A DNA stretch of 64,000 nt from Anthostomella pinea (GCA_963556695.1 CAUWAG010000003.1:8556001-8620000); one strand, 5' to 3'. Numbered from the stretch's first letter, positions 34,579 through 47,094 are shown. Notes: generated from the letters alone by a model not told the origin. Numbers and translations are program-made.

Positions 34579-34907
34579 TTAGTCACCCCTCAGGCTCGTC
34601 TCGGTAAGGGTTGTCCCAGTTCGTGCCTTGAGGGTCACACAACACCATGTCACCTCCTGGTTCTTGCACTTGAATGTGCTGCTGTTGGTGGCGTACGTCG
34701 GGGTGTCGTTCCAGCATCTCCGTCAAAGTCGCAGCAGTACGTCGGCAGGGTGTCGGGGTCGCGCGTGCACGCTTTGGGTGGGATGCATGTGTAGGGTATC
34801 TTGGGGCAAAGGTAGCCTGCCAGATCTTCTGACGCGAAGGTCCACTGAGCAAAGTCCTGACTCCTTGGTGGTTGTCTTGGGCCGTCGGTGTATTGGAATG
34901 AATATAT
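34579..34907 (-). pseudogene. Cysteine-rich secreted-type protein fragment with a frameshift
   Basis: One minus-strand frame, open from 34907, reads FASEDLAGYLCPKIPYTC then PPKACTRDPDTLPTYCCDFDGDAG. At about 34690-34700 sense passes to another frame that reads TYATNSSTFKC then NQEVTWCCVTLKARTG and stops at 34579-34581. The paired CC motifs and the order YCC...STFKC...WCC look like a family of small cysteine-rich secreted fungal proteins that I recall. The shift is two bases too many or one too few around CCCCGACG. No signal-peptide exon was located; ATGCTCCTGCTATCA upstream is one weak possibility. Function unknown; apoplastic or wall-associated roles would be speculation. Confidence 0.4.
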
Positions 34908-35850
34908 TCCAGGATTTTAGGGAATCTCGTTTGGAAGCGCGGAAAGACGAGCAAGACTTCAGGATGTTTCTGCTCAGGTCATGGTCGCGCGATTATTATC
35001 AGTCACACCGTACCCTTTCAGGGGCCTTTACTGATAGCAGGAGCATGAAAAGTATAGCTGTTAAGTCAAGCCTCTAGGCTCTGGTCTGCCGAATAGTCAG
35101 CTTTCGAGTCCTTCTGTGGCTGGCCATGTCGTTGCGCTGTCTTTATCACAAGGAAGCAGGCCGTGACGAGAAGTGAGAGCGCATTACGCAGGATCCTCAC
35201 TACTGGCAGCCCTCCATAACGGCATCGATTGCTCAGTGACGTCGTTAAATCAATGGAGCCAGGTCACAAAGACCTGAAACCGTCTCTCAGATGAGCTCTA
35301 AGCCGCACGTCGGGCAACGACTACAAGTTGGAAAGTACGGAGGTCTTGGGTTCTTGGTATGCTCTGGTCGTTCTCGAGCAAGCTGATGCCAATTAAGTAG
35401 CAGACATCAGATCGCGTGGTCAGTGCTCAAGAACACTGCTACGGGAAACTACATGTAGATGTAGTATCGGTTTGTATGTGGTTCATTGAGTTTTCAACCT
35501 ACCAGCTGAGAATTTCTCAGCGAGTTCTGTCAAGCCTGCGTCAAGATCGAGTCAATGCCATTCATGCCTAATCAGCCGAACATCATTTTGTCAGTCTTTG
35601 TGGTGCGGACATCACAACACGAGCCGCGAAACAAATATAACGATGAAAGGATCCTACTCCCGTCCGGATCCGGTGTCGACACGCTATTCTGAGGTGTAAT
35701 GAATACCTTTGTCTACATTCGCAACATATGAAGACTTCGGGAAATTACCAGGAGCCGTTTTACTAGGACCTAGTGAACTGCAATTCACCAACTTGCATAC
35801 CCTATTGAAAATCCCAATCGTACAGTATACTCATTTGTCCTTGAAACACA
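34908..35850. other. Intergenic stretch
   Basis: No supported gene. It may contain an undetected first exon of the cysteine-rich gene. Confidence 0.4.
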
Positions 35851-37133
35851 ATGTCATACCGATACCTCAAACGAGACGCCTCACGTTGGCAAAACCTTCC
35901 TGTCGATGCGGCCTCGGAGCCTAATTTTGACAATACTCAATTCAACCTGCTCCTCTACATCAAAGGCCTGAAACCTTCCCCAGAGGGCGTAGTATGGGAC
36001 GGCCTGATCCGCGCCATCAATGATCTTCCCCCAGCTCACCGCACCCGCAACCTCCATGCGCTCCGCGAGGGTCTGCTAGCCTCAGCCAGCAATGTCACCG
36101 GTATCATCGGGAGGGACTACAAGTACGACCAGGAAGTAGACCTTGCCACTTCTGTGAACCTGAGGGGCAACAACCATGCAGCAGAGCACATGCAAGAAAT
36201 GGGCCAGTTGATCAAGCTGGCACGGACTGCGTTCCCCGATCCAAACGACCTGGACGAAAATCCCGTCGAATTATTCACCAGTAACTTGCGAGCGGGGAGC
36301 GCCGGCTTGTCTGAAATCTCTTACACACACCTGTTCACGTGGGCTCGGTGCTGGGCTGAAGTGCGGTATCGGTTTCTGAACCATTGCCTGCGCGACGACC
36401 CCCTTGAGCATGCGAGCATGAGGCCAAAGGACATCAATGACAAAGGCAATGACGCTAACGCGCTGGTGCACGAGAGCAGAATCGAAGACGACTGCTGGCT
36501 GGTCCAGTTCAACAAACAGGGCGGCATAGGGTTCTCAAATCCAGACCGGACTTTTTTCAAGAAGCTGTACCTGCTCGAACCCGAGGAGGCCCAGCACTTG
36601 TGTAAGTTTATCAACACCACTATCGGATCCAAGTTCCTGGATTGCTAACATAATGACCAGCCGATATGGCCAAGCAGAACTCAGGTTATCGAACTGGGTT
36701 GCAGCCTGTCTTTAATTGGAGCATCCAATTCATCAACGAATACTTCAAATGGCGAACGAAATTACTAGAAGCTGTGAGAAAACACATCTTCAATCAGCCC
36801 GCGGTTCGTGGTGCTTGGGCGGTGCCCAATAAGGATGCCGCAACTTCGAATCAATGGAGGCTATTCATGACGTCGGGCTTTGATCCTGTCCACAGAGCCT
36901 ACAAAACCGGCTTTCTCCCCGCACTGAAGCAGCTCATGGCCGACGCGGACAGCGAGGACGCATTCTACGAGACTAGCTACGACGCCTGCATGAACGCCGC
37001 GACGGCTCTGATAAATGAGGTACGCAACACGCCGGCAAACACATACGCCACACCAGGTCCCAAATTACGAAATCGATTTGCAACGAATTGGCCTTTTTGC
37101 AGCCCCTTGGGTGGCCGGGTAACCTCCCAGTAA
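35851..37133 (+). CDS. Unrecognised protein, at least two exons
   Basis: Exons 35851-36601 and 36661-37133 are joined across a 59-bp intron (GTAAGT, branch GCTAACAT, GACCAG) in phase, giving 407 aa. The protein is soluble, without signal peptide or membrane helix, and has coding-like blocks such as NTQFNLLLYIKGLKPSPEG, SYTHLFTWARCWAEVRYRF and SIQFINEYFKWRTKLLEAV. I do not recognise a family. A third exon is also possible: splicing from GTACGC at 37020 to TTTTTGCAG at 37102 would replace the last 38 residues with a Pro-rich tail ending at 37243 (416 aa). The gene is the last intact one before the AT-rich island. Confidence 0.55.
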
Positions 37134-37243
37134 AGCCCTCGGGGCACTCGATGTTGACGGCGCCGCGACCTACTACCGGTACGAAGCGACCGGGATCGCC
37201 GTTGCCGAACCCGCCAGCATCTCAGGTGCCCAAAACTACCTAG

Positions 37244-38069
37244 CCGATGAGCGAAGGACCGATTGGGGTGTAGGAGTGTGCGTATATCTTCACGCGATGT
37301 AGAAGGCAAAGTCGTCATACGTTGGGGGTGGGTTGAGGCGTTAATCGTGTTTACTGGTCATGGTGTTGGTGTTTCTATTCGACCTACTGGCTGTCTTGAG
37401 CCTGCGAAGACAGCAAGGGTGCACGGCGCGGCTTAGACTGAGTTGAGGTTCATTATTTTTCACTGATATGGGAAGCTCGATATTCTTAGAGAGGACGCTA
37501 GCTGTTCGAAAGCTTTATGAAAGTAATTCTCTCGTTTTCTGCAACGGCAGCACCTGGTACAGGTCTATGATATGAGTAGCACGTTATGCCATCGATACTG
37601 CGAAGTCATCAACCCGGGCCTGGCGCCCCTGCTTGCTACTGGTTTTCAGCTTTGATATTATTTAGTACCTGCTCCTATGTTTCTATAACGTTCGTGTCAT
37701 CCCGCTCGCTTGGCCAATTCCTCCAGATGAGTTCCTCAGGAAAGCGCATGCTTACAACGTGTCTAGCATCGTCAACTCGTTCGTCTGTATATCGCCCATT
37801 ACCACGAGACGAGTGACAGATTGTGGGCAGACAGGTACATAGATAGGAAGGAAGTGTCACAAGAATTAGACGGTTTGCCCTGACTGTGTCTCGTCTGGAA
37901 GACTTTACATTAATCACCAACGTCAACGATAATAGAGGTAAGTGGACGAGCGACGATCAGGGAGTATGCTGATCTATCTTTCTCTCCACCACCATACAAG
38001 GCTCCTAGGGCTCGACTAGGCCTATAAGGTCTCACAGTTGTCAGTTTACACTTTACAGACTGGACGTTC
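37244..38069. other. Intergenic stretch left of the AT-rich island
   Basis: Base composition is normal and no gene is supported. Confidence 0.5.
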
Positions 38070-38141
38070 TGTCACGACGTTAGGTAGCCTCACAGGACTG
38101 ACCCCTATATATACCGGACCATGTCTTCTAGCTAGCTTCAT
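38070..38141 (-). repeat. Left border repeat of the AT-rich island
   Basis: Read on the minus strand this is GAAGCTAGCTAG, then GGTATATATAGGGGTCAG, CTGTGAGGCT and CGTCGTGACA, matching the blocks at 15210-15294 and 46796-46876. It is GC-normal, unlike the interior. Confidence 0.7.
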
Positions 38142-38153
38142 GGTTTTTTTCTT

Positions 38154-38213
38154 CTTCTTTACGTACAACACCAATAGTCATTCTGGAGTCACCAGCAGTC
38201 GAACTCTGACACC
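38154..38213 (+). repeat. Dispersed repeat, copy 2
   Basis: Matches 168-230 near the left edge of the window (ACGTACAA..CACCAGCAGTCG..TCTGAC). Here it lies just inside the left border repeat. Confidence 0.5.
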
Positions 38214-38641
38214 TTCATACTCTTTATGTCTCCCACGACAAACCCTTTAAAGAGAACCATTAAAAGAAGGGAGAGGATCAATCTTGATCCCATGCGATAT
38301 ATACTGGCAATAAACACCAAGCTTAAGACCAAATAATACGAGCAATTATCTCAAGGCTTATTCATACTCATTTCAGTCTTTTAATGCATAAGTAGTTTAT
38401 ATACACAGCCAAAGTATAAACTAAAAATCAGGTCCGATAACCGAGGCAATAATAACAATAAAAAAAGTTCTTAATAAATAACATAAACCAATTTACTACG
38501 GCCATTTATATTAAACACTACCAGCCCTAAGTTTAAATGGAAAAGACTGTTAAAATAAACAAATACTAAACTATATATATTATAATTCGGCTATAAATAA
38601 CTGTAGAAATAACTTTATTAATAAACTTAAGAACACCGTAT

Positions 38642-38722
38642 CAAACTAAGTAAATAATAAAATTTGATATATATAAAGGTTAAACATTTAAAGCTATGAG
38701 GCTGCTACTTAATGCCGTAATA
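38642..38722 (+). repeat. RIP-mutated internal copy of the border repeat
   Basis: Reads AAACTAAGTAA, GATATATATAAAGGTTAAAC, AAAGCTATGAGGCTGCTACT and TAATGCCGTAATA. It differs from 46796-46876 largely by G-to-A and C-to-T type changes, as RIP predicts. Confidence 0.65.
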
Positions 38723-39468
38723 ATAACTCTTTTTAAAACCCCAATTAACTGTAATTATATTAATAAAACTGGTATTTTAAGTAGGTAATTTGAGGCCGTT
38801 ATTAAGCTGTTATAAAGCTAGAAATCCAGTTATTTAAAACGATATCATTAGGTCTGCTTTTGGTTTACTAGGACTTACTGCCTTTTTTATTTATTTATTA
38901 ATACTTAAAACTAAAATCGCGTAAATCGTTTTAATCCCGTTCTTTAAATATAATATACCTATATTTCTATCTTTTCGTTCCCAAACTTAAATTCTACTAA
39001 ATATTACTTATAAACCGTATTTCCGCCTTTAATACTATATTAACTTATTAATAATAATCATTTATAACTTTTAAAATGCCTCGTTTTTACTTTGATCGTA
39101 TCCGTTTATTTATATACTACTTGCTCAGGCATTTTTATATAACTTACTTTTAATCAGCTTGCGATATATATATTAAACAATAACCTCGTTAATAAAACGT
39201 TAAATATTCTTTACAAATATACTTATATAACGTTTATTTAATATAGTAAATATATTACCAAAAAGATTACGCTGTAATAATTTGTTCTAAATTTAAAAGT
39301 TACGAAACGGTAACAAATCAAAACTAAGTTAATTCCGTTGATAAAGGATAACACAGCCGATTTAGTTAAAATAACTAATTAATTTCTTTTAAAATAAAAC
39401 CGCTGGGAACTTTTATTATGATAAAACTATTCGCTTTAAATTTATTATTTTAATTCTATCGCTTACTG

Positions 39469-39720
39469 TCACGATCCGTATTACGAAGTAGGAGCGCAAT
39501 AAATCTAATTGCTGTATAAGTATGAAAATCATCTAGTGAGGAAGGAAAAAAAGATCTTGACCCGCAGCCAAATTGGCTGGTAGGATAGATCTAAGCGACC
39601 GCCCCGAAATTCGGCTACGAAGCAATGTTGACCAGGTCATGTGACTTGCACGTGACGGGCACCAGGTCCAATGGTGGTGGCTAGGTGGCTAGGCACCATG
39701 ACGCTTGCTTTAACTTTTAA
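39469..39720. repeat. GC-normal insert 1 in the AT-rich island
   Basis: A roughly 250-bp block of ordinary composition begins TGTCACGATCCG and contains ACGTGACGGGCACC and GGTGGCTAGGTGGCTAGG. It may be the start of an LTR-type element; the other end was not found. Confidence 0.4.
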
Positions 39721-40356
39721 ACATATCGAAAAAAACGTATACTATAATATCTCGAAAAAAAAAAAATATCGCACGATACATATTTAAACTATTATAATAT
39801 CGTCATTATATCGGGCTTCATACATTAACAAAACCTATATATATATAAACTAAATTAACTTTACTAAATAATACGGTTACGACTTATTACTAGTTATTTA
39901 TTATCAAATACTTATACCTGGTCGAAAATACTACTTTAAAATAGGTTAAAGCTTAAAAAATTACTAAATATTACACTTTTACTTATATAACCCTTATAAT
40001 GCTAATTATAACGTTATTAAATAATATTTTTAAGCTTACATTATATTAGTTATTATAACGATTTTAAGCATCAAAGACCCGGCCCGCGCCGATGTAATTA
40101 CAACTTAAACAACGGTTATAATACAAATCTAAATATAATATCAAATTAATACTATTACGACTTAATTAAAACGCCAGATATTTTTCAAGGTCAGAAGTTT
40201 AATGTTTTTAGTAATCTACCGGTTTTATAATTTTAAATTGGAATTTTAAAAATAAATTTCTACTTCTAAAATGGGCTTATTAAATAAAGATTTAAAGTTT
40301 CATGGGAAAAAAATTGAATTTTTTTTAACTCTTTTTAAGGTTTTTATAAAAGCTAC

Positions 40357-40643
40357 TGAGTCGGGGACAGTAACAACACCCACAATGGTGCTGCTTGTAT
40401 AATGGATATAAGAAGGGGGAGGGAGAGCCATTGGCAAAGCCACGCAGTGAACTTGAAGTGTGTGTCACATAGAGATAATACGACGTGTGTCTGAGCTGAT
40501 CGCTCAATTATATGTGTTATGAGAGAGGAGTGGCTGTCCAGGAAGACATAAAAAAGCAACGAAAAATGAACGGTGGCCTTTTTATACCACAGACCTTGCT
40601 ATACATGACATCAACCCTGCCCTGAAACACTACTTAGCTAACA
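40357..40643 (-). repeat. GC-normal insert 2, possible LTR fragment
   Basis: About 285 bp of ordinary composition. On the minus strand it starts TGTTAGCTAAGTAG, has a TATA-box-like TATAAAAAGG about 60 bp in, and ends CCCCGACTCA. The TG..CA ends suggest a solo LTR, but the flanking five bases do not match, so no target duplication supports it. Confidence 0.35.
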
Positions 40644-41934
40644 TCCGGTAGTAAAATTAAATAAAAAATCCCTTTTTACTCTTTATTTTATTATTTCCTT
40701 TTTTATAACTGTTTATATCAAAGTGATTTACATTTGAAAAGTTTGAATTTCTTCAAGTGCCGCGAGTAAAACGTTGCGATTTTAACGTCGTATTTATTAA
40801 CGTTTATTAAAGGTTGTTATAATGATTAGTAAGGGTAAAGCCACTTAATAAGATATTAAAAGTTGCTTTCCTTATTTTTAAAAAAGTTAAGTAAAATCTG
40901 GTTAACCACTTTTTCTAATAACGTTATTAATCGAGACGTTTTTCGTTATTAAAACGCCTTTAATACAATCTTAATATGATATATTAATACCATCTTATTC
41001 AAAGTAAACGTTTCTAACTTTATAAACTTTAAAAAAAAAATCTGATAACTTAGAAATCATTAAGTAATTAAAAATTAGTAACGTATTAATACGTTTTTAT
41101 TACGAAAAATAAACCGATTTATTTCTAGTTAAACCTTTAACCAGCTTTTTTTTTTAAACAATGAATTTTTTTTACCTTACGGTCGTATGAGCCTTACAAC
41201 GGTTCTTAGCTTTCAATATAAAAGCCCTCGCGCGGGTGAATACGTCTTCGATTTTTTTTACGATCATATAGACATTAAGAAACTCTTACCGATATAACTT
41301 AATATCGGCTTCGTTCAAATGTTAACCTAAGTTTAAACTTATTATTAGGTAAAACTTATAGTTAATAAAAAAGAGTCTTATCATTTTAAAAATATTATTT
41401 TTTATAGCAAATTCGTTTGAAATTAAATACCGGCTTAATTGGCTTGAAAGAAGAATAAAACGATTGTACGTATTACTTAATATTAACCTTTATAAATTAT
41501 ATTCAACCGCTTATTTAAAGGTAGAAAGCTATGAAAAGTTGAGTAAATATTTAAAGACTTATTAAGTTCTTTTTAAAAAGCTTAAATAAATTAAGATTTA
41601 CGGTTATAAACAACATTATAAAAGGTGCCGTAAAAGCGATATATTTATAAAATCAAAGCGATAATTAATATAAACGCCTTAATATTTAAAACAAGTAAAA
41701 AATGTATTCTTATACATTTACTTACTATCATAAATACAATTAATGATAACTTTAAAATAATTACATTCCGTCAAAAAGCTGATATGATTAATCAAGACAT
41801 TTATTTATAAGTAAAAAAGTATTAAAACAAGTTTTAAAAGGCGGGAAACGACCTTTTAACGCGCTTAATATATTAACTAAACTAGTACTTTTTAATAAAA
41901 GCCGCAATATTATAAATGACATTAAGTAAAAAAC

Positions 41935-42137
41935 TGTGAGATTCTAGAAGGGTCACAAGCCTTGGGGGTGTGAGCGGTCGCTGCAAATATTGTTGTCATT
42001 CTCAAGTATGCTCGGCAGGGCTAATTTACAGCTAAATAGCATACTGCACCATGCAAAGGTGGATCCACTGTTCCCTTAACAGCCCTCTAGTGGGTACTAC
42101 ACCTAAGGGAACCATATCTGGGATCCAACATCTGACA
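41935..42137. mobile_element. Solo LTR (203 bp) with 5-bp target duplication
   Basis: The block starts TGTGAGAT and ends ATCTGACA, an inverted repeat matching at 7 of 8 positions, and is flanked on both sides by AAAAC (41930-41934 and 42138-42142). It is GC-normal inside AT-rich DNA. These are the marks of a solo LTR left by recombination. At about 200 bp it would be too short for efficient RIP. Confidence 0.7.
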
Positions 42138-45100
42138 AAAACATATATAATGAAATAGGTTATAAGTTTTAAAACGTTTCAAATATTTCCTTAAACCAAA
42201 ATTGTAGATACGTAATAATACTTAAAACCGTACGATTTTATCGAAGAAAATAAACCTAGTTATTAACTTAAATATAACCTTAAACCGACATATAATTAAC
42301 TTTCATAAGGCGAATTTATCTCTTAATTTAACCGAAAAATCATCGTTTAACTTTCTTATTAAATTCGGTAAAATCAAGTTCAATAAGTTTCAAAAAAGCA
42401 TAAACGGTGTTAACTAATGCATCAATCGCGTCTTTAAAGTTTGTAATAAAAAATAACCCTCGGAACCGATCTGTTACTTTATTATTAGTTATACCCGTTT
42501 TATTTACCAGGTTATTAGTCAAGCGCCAGGATAAGATATTTAAAAAATAAATAAAAAACCCTGGGCGGTACGTAGTTAAAAATATGGAAATTAGTTAAAA
42601 ATTCCGACTAGTAAGCTTAGTATCAATTTGAAAACTTTATAATAATAAAATAGGAAAAGTTTTTATATTTTATAATAACTTTAAACGTTATTTTTAAAAG
42701 CTTTAATAATAATAAACAACTCTTTATTATAAATCTTATAACTACTTTTAATAAGAAAGTATTTTACCGAAAAATAAGTAATAAAGTAGTATAACCGGTT
42801 TTCCCCAACTTTAAAAAGAGTCCTTTTAACTCTTAGCCGGAACCGTTTACTTTATTTAATATTTTTTAAAGGTCGTAATAAGTAAAAACTAATATATTTA
42901 TAAATACTTTTTTAAGTTATTTAAACGAGGTAAGATCAGCCTTATCTAAGTAGTTTAACTAGTAGTTTTAACTTATTAAAATAATTAAAAGTTAAATAAT
43001 TAAAAAAACCCCTGTAATAAACTTCTGATAAAAATTTATAAAGCTTATAAAACGTTAAAGAATTATAAAACGACTCGAAAGGTTTTTACATATAGATACT
43101 TAAAACCGTTTCAAGGCTTATATTAAAAATTTTTAAAAATAATAAAGCTAATATATCTAGTTTATATAACTTTAAATTCGCACTCATTAATATTAACAAT
43201 AAAGCCGGCTATAATAGGACGTAAAAAATTTCTTATAAACATATTAACAGTATTTTACTTAACTACTGTTTCAAATTAAGATATCGTTGAGATATATTAT
43301 TACCTAATTGTCAGTTTTTTGAATCATATATCGTGAATATAATACTAAAACATATTAAGCGCTTTAATTGTGTCAAAATTAACCATCAAATATTTAAATA
43401 GACCAGATTTAAAAATAAAGGTTATTTTTATTCGTTTTACAAAACGATTTCAAAACGATTTCAAAACGATTAAACGCCGTTATAATATCAAGTTTAATAA
43501 GAAAATTTACATTAGTAAAAACATCGAAAGGTTTTAAATTAGAAAGATTAAGTACTAGTTTTTAACCGTTACGCTATTAAGTCCGCAATACTTAATATAA
43601 ATTTAAGTACCGCCGCTTAAGTTTTTAATCGAAAAGATACAAATAGCAGTAAAAAGATAGTTTTAATAAAAGTCTTATTAAAATAATCGTCAAAATATAT
43701 TCGTATAGTTAAAAGCTTTTTCAAAGTATTAAAGTAAGTTTGCGTAATAAGTAATATAAAACCTAGAAGTAGGTTAATTTTATAATTATATAGCTAATAC
43801 GAAAGTAATTTATCAATGTTTTAAAAAAGAACGCCTCAATAAAGTTATAGTATTGTATAAATAACTTTATAACAATTTATTTCATAAATAATATCGGCTT
43901 TTTATTAAAATATTCTTAAATATCGTTATTAATAACTTTTTTAATTAAAATGTTTTATTAATTTAATTATAGAAAGGTTGAAGCTGAGGCTTAACAAGGC
44001 TTATATTTAATACCGTAACAAAAAGTTAATAAAACATTTTTGTCAGCGTAATAATGATAAATTAGTCGATAATTAATTATTCATAATATCTGGTAAAACT
44101 TTGTTTTCGTTTTGAAGTTTTTATATAATAACAGTAATTTTTATAATATCATTTATAATTATAAATTCTTAAAGATATATGAAATTCTTTATTTTTTCCT
44201 TACCGATAAGAAAAACTAAAAGCTAGTAACTTTTATACTTTAATTTCAACTCTTTACTTATTAAAAGCGGGTCGGGCTAGAACGGGCTTAATTAGAAGTC
44301 GGTATTAAATAGCTCCCGATTTAAAGATAAACTACTATTAACGTTATTTTTTCTCTTTTATTTTTTAAAATAAATTATAATCAAAACGTTATAAGCTATT
44401 GTTTTAAAGAATCATCGGTTATAATTTAAAAGTATAATTAGCACAATTCGTTTGTTTTTTAACAATATAATATCAATAATTTACTCGATAATAAGGTTAT
44501 AATGCTATAATTAAAAGAGTTTTAAATTAACGTTAAACTTGTTTAAAGCAATAACAATACGGTAATTTTTTTAATGTTTTATCGATAGTATGTCGTAACT
44601 TGGCTTATTAAATAATATAACTATTAAGAGTTTTATCGGATAAGTAAAAAGTACGTAAATCCAACAACGGTTTAAAAGCAAAGCTAGACTATTACGTTAA
44701 AAATTCGATAAAACTTAATAAATTATAAATAGTATTTAACATGAACTGGTATATAACCGTATGGCCTTTTTGAAAAAAGTTGTAAAAAAGTTATAATATA
44801 TATATATCCGGCTCCTTTCTTTCATTAGACTAATATTTGAATGAACGCTTTTGAAAATAACGATTTTTAAAAATTAAACTTCTTCTATCTTTTTACTTAT
44901 ATATCGGCTTCGTTTTATTAACGCTTTTAAAACGCTATTTTAACGACATAGTTTATAATATAATAACTTGAATTATCGAAATAATTATAAAAATCAAGAT
45001 AACGGCAGGAAGGTTGGTTATTAATGATAATAAAGATTTAAATGGTATTATTTCTATTAAAAGTTTTATATTTACTTTATTAAGCGTTATAAGCAAAGCC

Positions 45101-45717
45101 GTTCGTGTTCTTTTACGAAGTAAAAACAAGCCTGTTATTACCTTTTGAACGTTTATAATAAAATTCTTGATTACTAAAATTATTAATAAATTCGCAATAT
45201 AAATAAACCCAACTGGTAAAATTTACACGTTAAAAATATAAAAAATTGATATAAAAGCGTTTTATAACTCTTCATAAACCTGATTTTTAAAACTATTAAC
45301 TTTTCAGTTGTTTATAGCTTTAAAAGCATTAATATATCGTTAAAAGTCTAAAAAATTCCCCTGAAAAATCGACCTACTTTAAAAAAATTACAATCTAATA
45401 AGCTTTAAAATATTACATTGTGAACAATATAAGTCGGATTTAAATATACGATCAAATAGTTAAAATTATTTTATTTTCTAAGCTATTTTCCCCGCTTCCA
45501 ATATAGTTTTATTAAGGTTTTAAATAAAGATGTTAACTATTAAATCGACTTTAATTTTAACCTAGGGAAAAGCCGTTTCGAAAAAATGTTTGAATATATA
45601 AGAAATGTAATCAATAAAGATAAAAAATAAAGTTTTATTAGATGTTTTCTTAATAAAATAACAAACACATTAATTAATTTTATTATTATTTAAAACTAAT
45701 ACTTTTTAATCGCTTAT

Positions 45718-45919
45718 TGTTGGATCCATGCGATTCTACATTCAAACCATCCATACCGAACCCACATGTATGATTAGATAAGAGATCAGATACCGGATTG
45801 TGAGGTCACTTAGCCAGACCTGCGAGTCCAGCTAGACCTCCCAATCCAACCATCAGTAGCATCATTACCTTGACCCAATACTCGAGTATTATGACTGATC
45901 GTTCAAGCCTGTTCCATCA
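45718..45919. mobile_element. Probable solo LTR (202 bp)
   Basis: GC-normal block starting TGTTGGATC and ending GTTCCATCA (7 of 9 inverted matches). Flanks are CTTAT on the left and CTTGT on the right, a 5-bp target duplication differing by one G/A change. It is not homologous to the 41935-42137 element. Confidence 0.55.
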
Positions 45920-46795
45920 CTTGTAAAAATTAACAAGTTAAAACCTCGTTATCAATAAACTATTCATTTATTGCATATTAAGGTAATAATTAAAGTTAAA
46001 GGGTAATATTACGAACTTATTCGTAAAGTTAATTGATTTAAATTTTAGAGGTTTTAGTTTAAAGCTTATAAAGAGTTAATAAATAAAGAGTTGAGCGAGC
46101 TTGTTTCGGCTTAAAAACTTTAAAGTGTAAAATAAAGTTTATAAGGTTTCGTATAACTTTAAGTAAGTTGAATTACAATAAAGTCGTTATAAGTTTAAAA
46201 TATATTTATATTGGAAATGGCTTCGGTTGAACCTTAATAAATTAAATTATAACCATTCTATTCAACTAAGTATAAAGCTTGATTTTTTTTAATAACTATC
46301 GGGGATTTTAATATTTAGAAGGCCGAAAATTAAACCAAATAAATTTATAAAAGTTTCGTTATTATTAAGCTTAACGCTTAAGTTAAAAAAATTAACTTAC
46401 TCAACGTAATATTTGATAATAATAAAAAGGTCGGGTTAGCGGTATAAAAAGAACGAGATATAAGTAAACGACGATAAAAAAGCGTCGTTTTCATTTAAAA
46501 CCGAGATGGTTTTGAGGTTAGCCTAATAATTAAATATAACAAAATGATAACAATGTCTAAGTGATTAAAATTAACGCGAAATTAACTAAGAAAAGCCAGT
46601 AAAAAAAATACCTGAATTAAAACGCTTAAAAGAATGATATCGAAACAAAATCGGAAGTAAAACGATGTTGGATCGAGATTAAAAAAACCTCTAAATTAAT
46701 ATAAATTAAGTTAAAGCGAAATAATGTATTAAACTATTATAATTTAGCTGTAAGTAATTATAAAAATGACTTTATTAATATACATAAAGAAATTT

Positions 46796-46876
46796 AAAAC
46801 TAGCTAGGTAATAAGACCTGGTATATGTAGGGGTTAGACCCTTGGAGCTGTGGGGCCGCTACTTAGTGCCGTGATA
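46796..46876 (+). repeat. Right border repeat of the AT-rich island
   Basis: Starts AAAACTAGCTAGG, runs through GTATATGTAGGGGTTAGACCC and GAGCTGTGGGGCC, and ends TAGTGCCGTGATA. Composition returns to normal immediately after. It is inverted relative to 38070-38141. Confidence 0.75.
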
Positions 46877-47094
46877 ATGTGGCAACACTGATTTTCCTTC
46901 ACCGGCCAGGTCCGACCGCCAACTATCCCGACCGATACCAAAACCCAACCATCCATCCATCCATTCGAGATCTTTTTGGGGTGCCCTGGGAACCACACAC
47001 ACACCCAGAACGCCGATGCCGTTAAGCCTATATGTACCCAGTAGAGATAGAAGCTAAAGCAAAAGGACAGAGAAGCCAGCTACGGCCTACCTCA

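Larger units (their letters stand above)
38070..46876. mobile_element. AT-rich, RIP-like island bounded by copies of one repeat family
   Basis: For 8.8 kb the sequence is dominated by TpA-rich A/T strings, with almost no open frame above 60 codons, while both flanks are GC-normal. This is the appearance of transposon DNA mutated by RIP. The left border (38070) starts TGTCACG and is an inverted copy of the right border, which ends GCCGTGATA (46876). A third, mutated copy in the right-hand orientation ends at 38722, and about 155 bp before it (from about 38567) also match the right end (from about 46728). The island may be one large inverted-repeat element, an LTR-like element with 38567-38722 and 46728-46876 as terminal direct repeats, or a composite. 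No transposase or reverse transcriptase can be read. GC-normal islands lie inside. Confidence 0.75.

Noticed and set aside
38250..46800. AT-rich block as a mitochondrial DNA insertion or a centromere
   Set aside because: No mitochondrial gene, rRNA or tRNA could be read, and 8.8 kb with repeat borders fits a RIPed element better than a centromere core.
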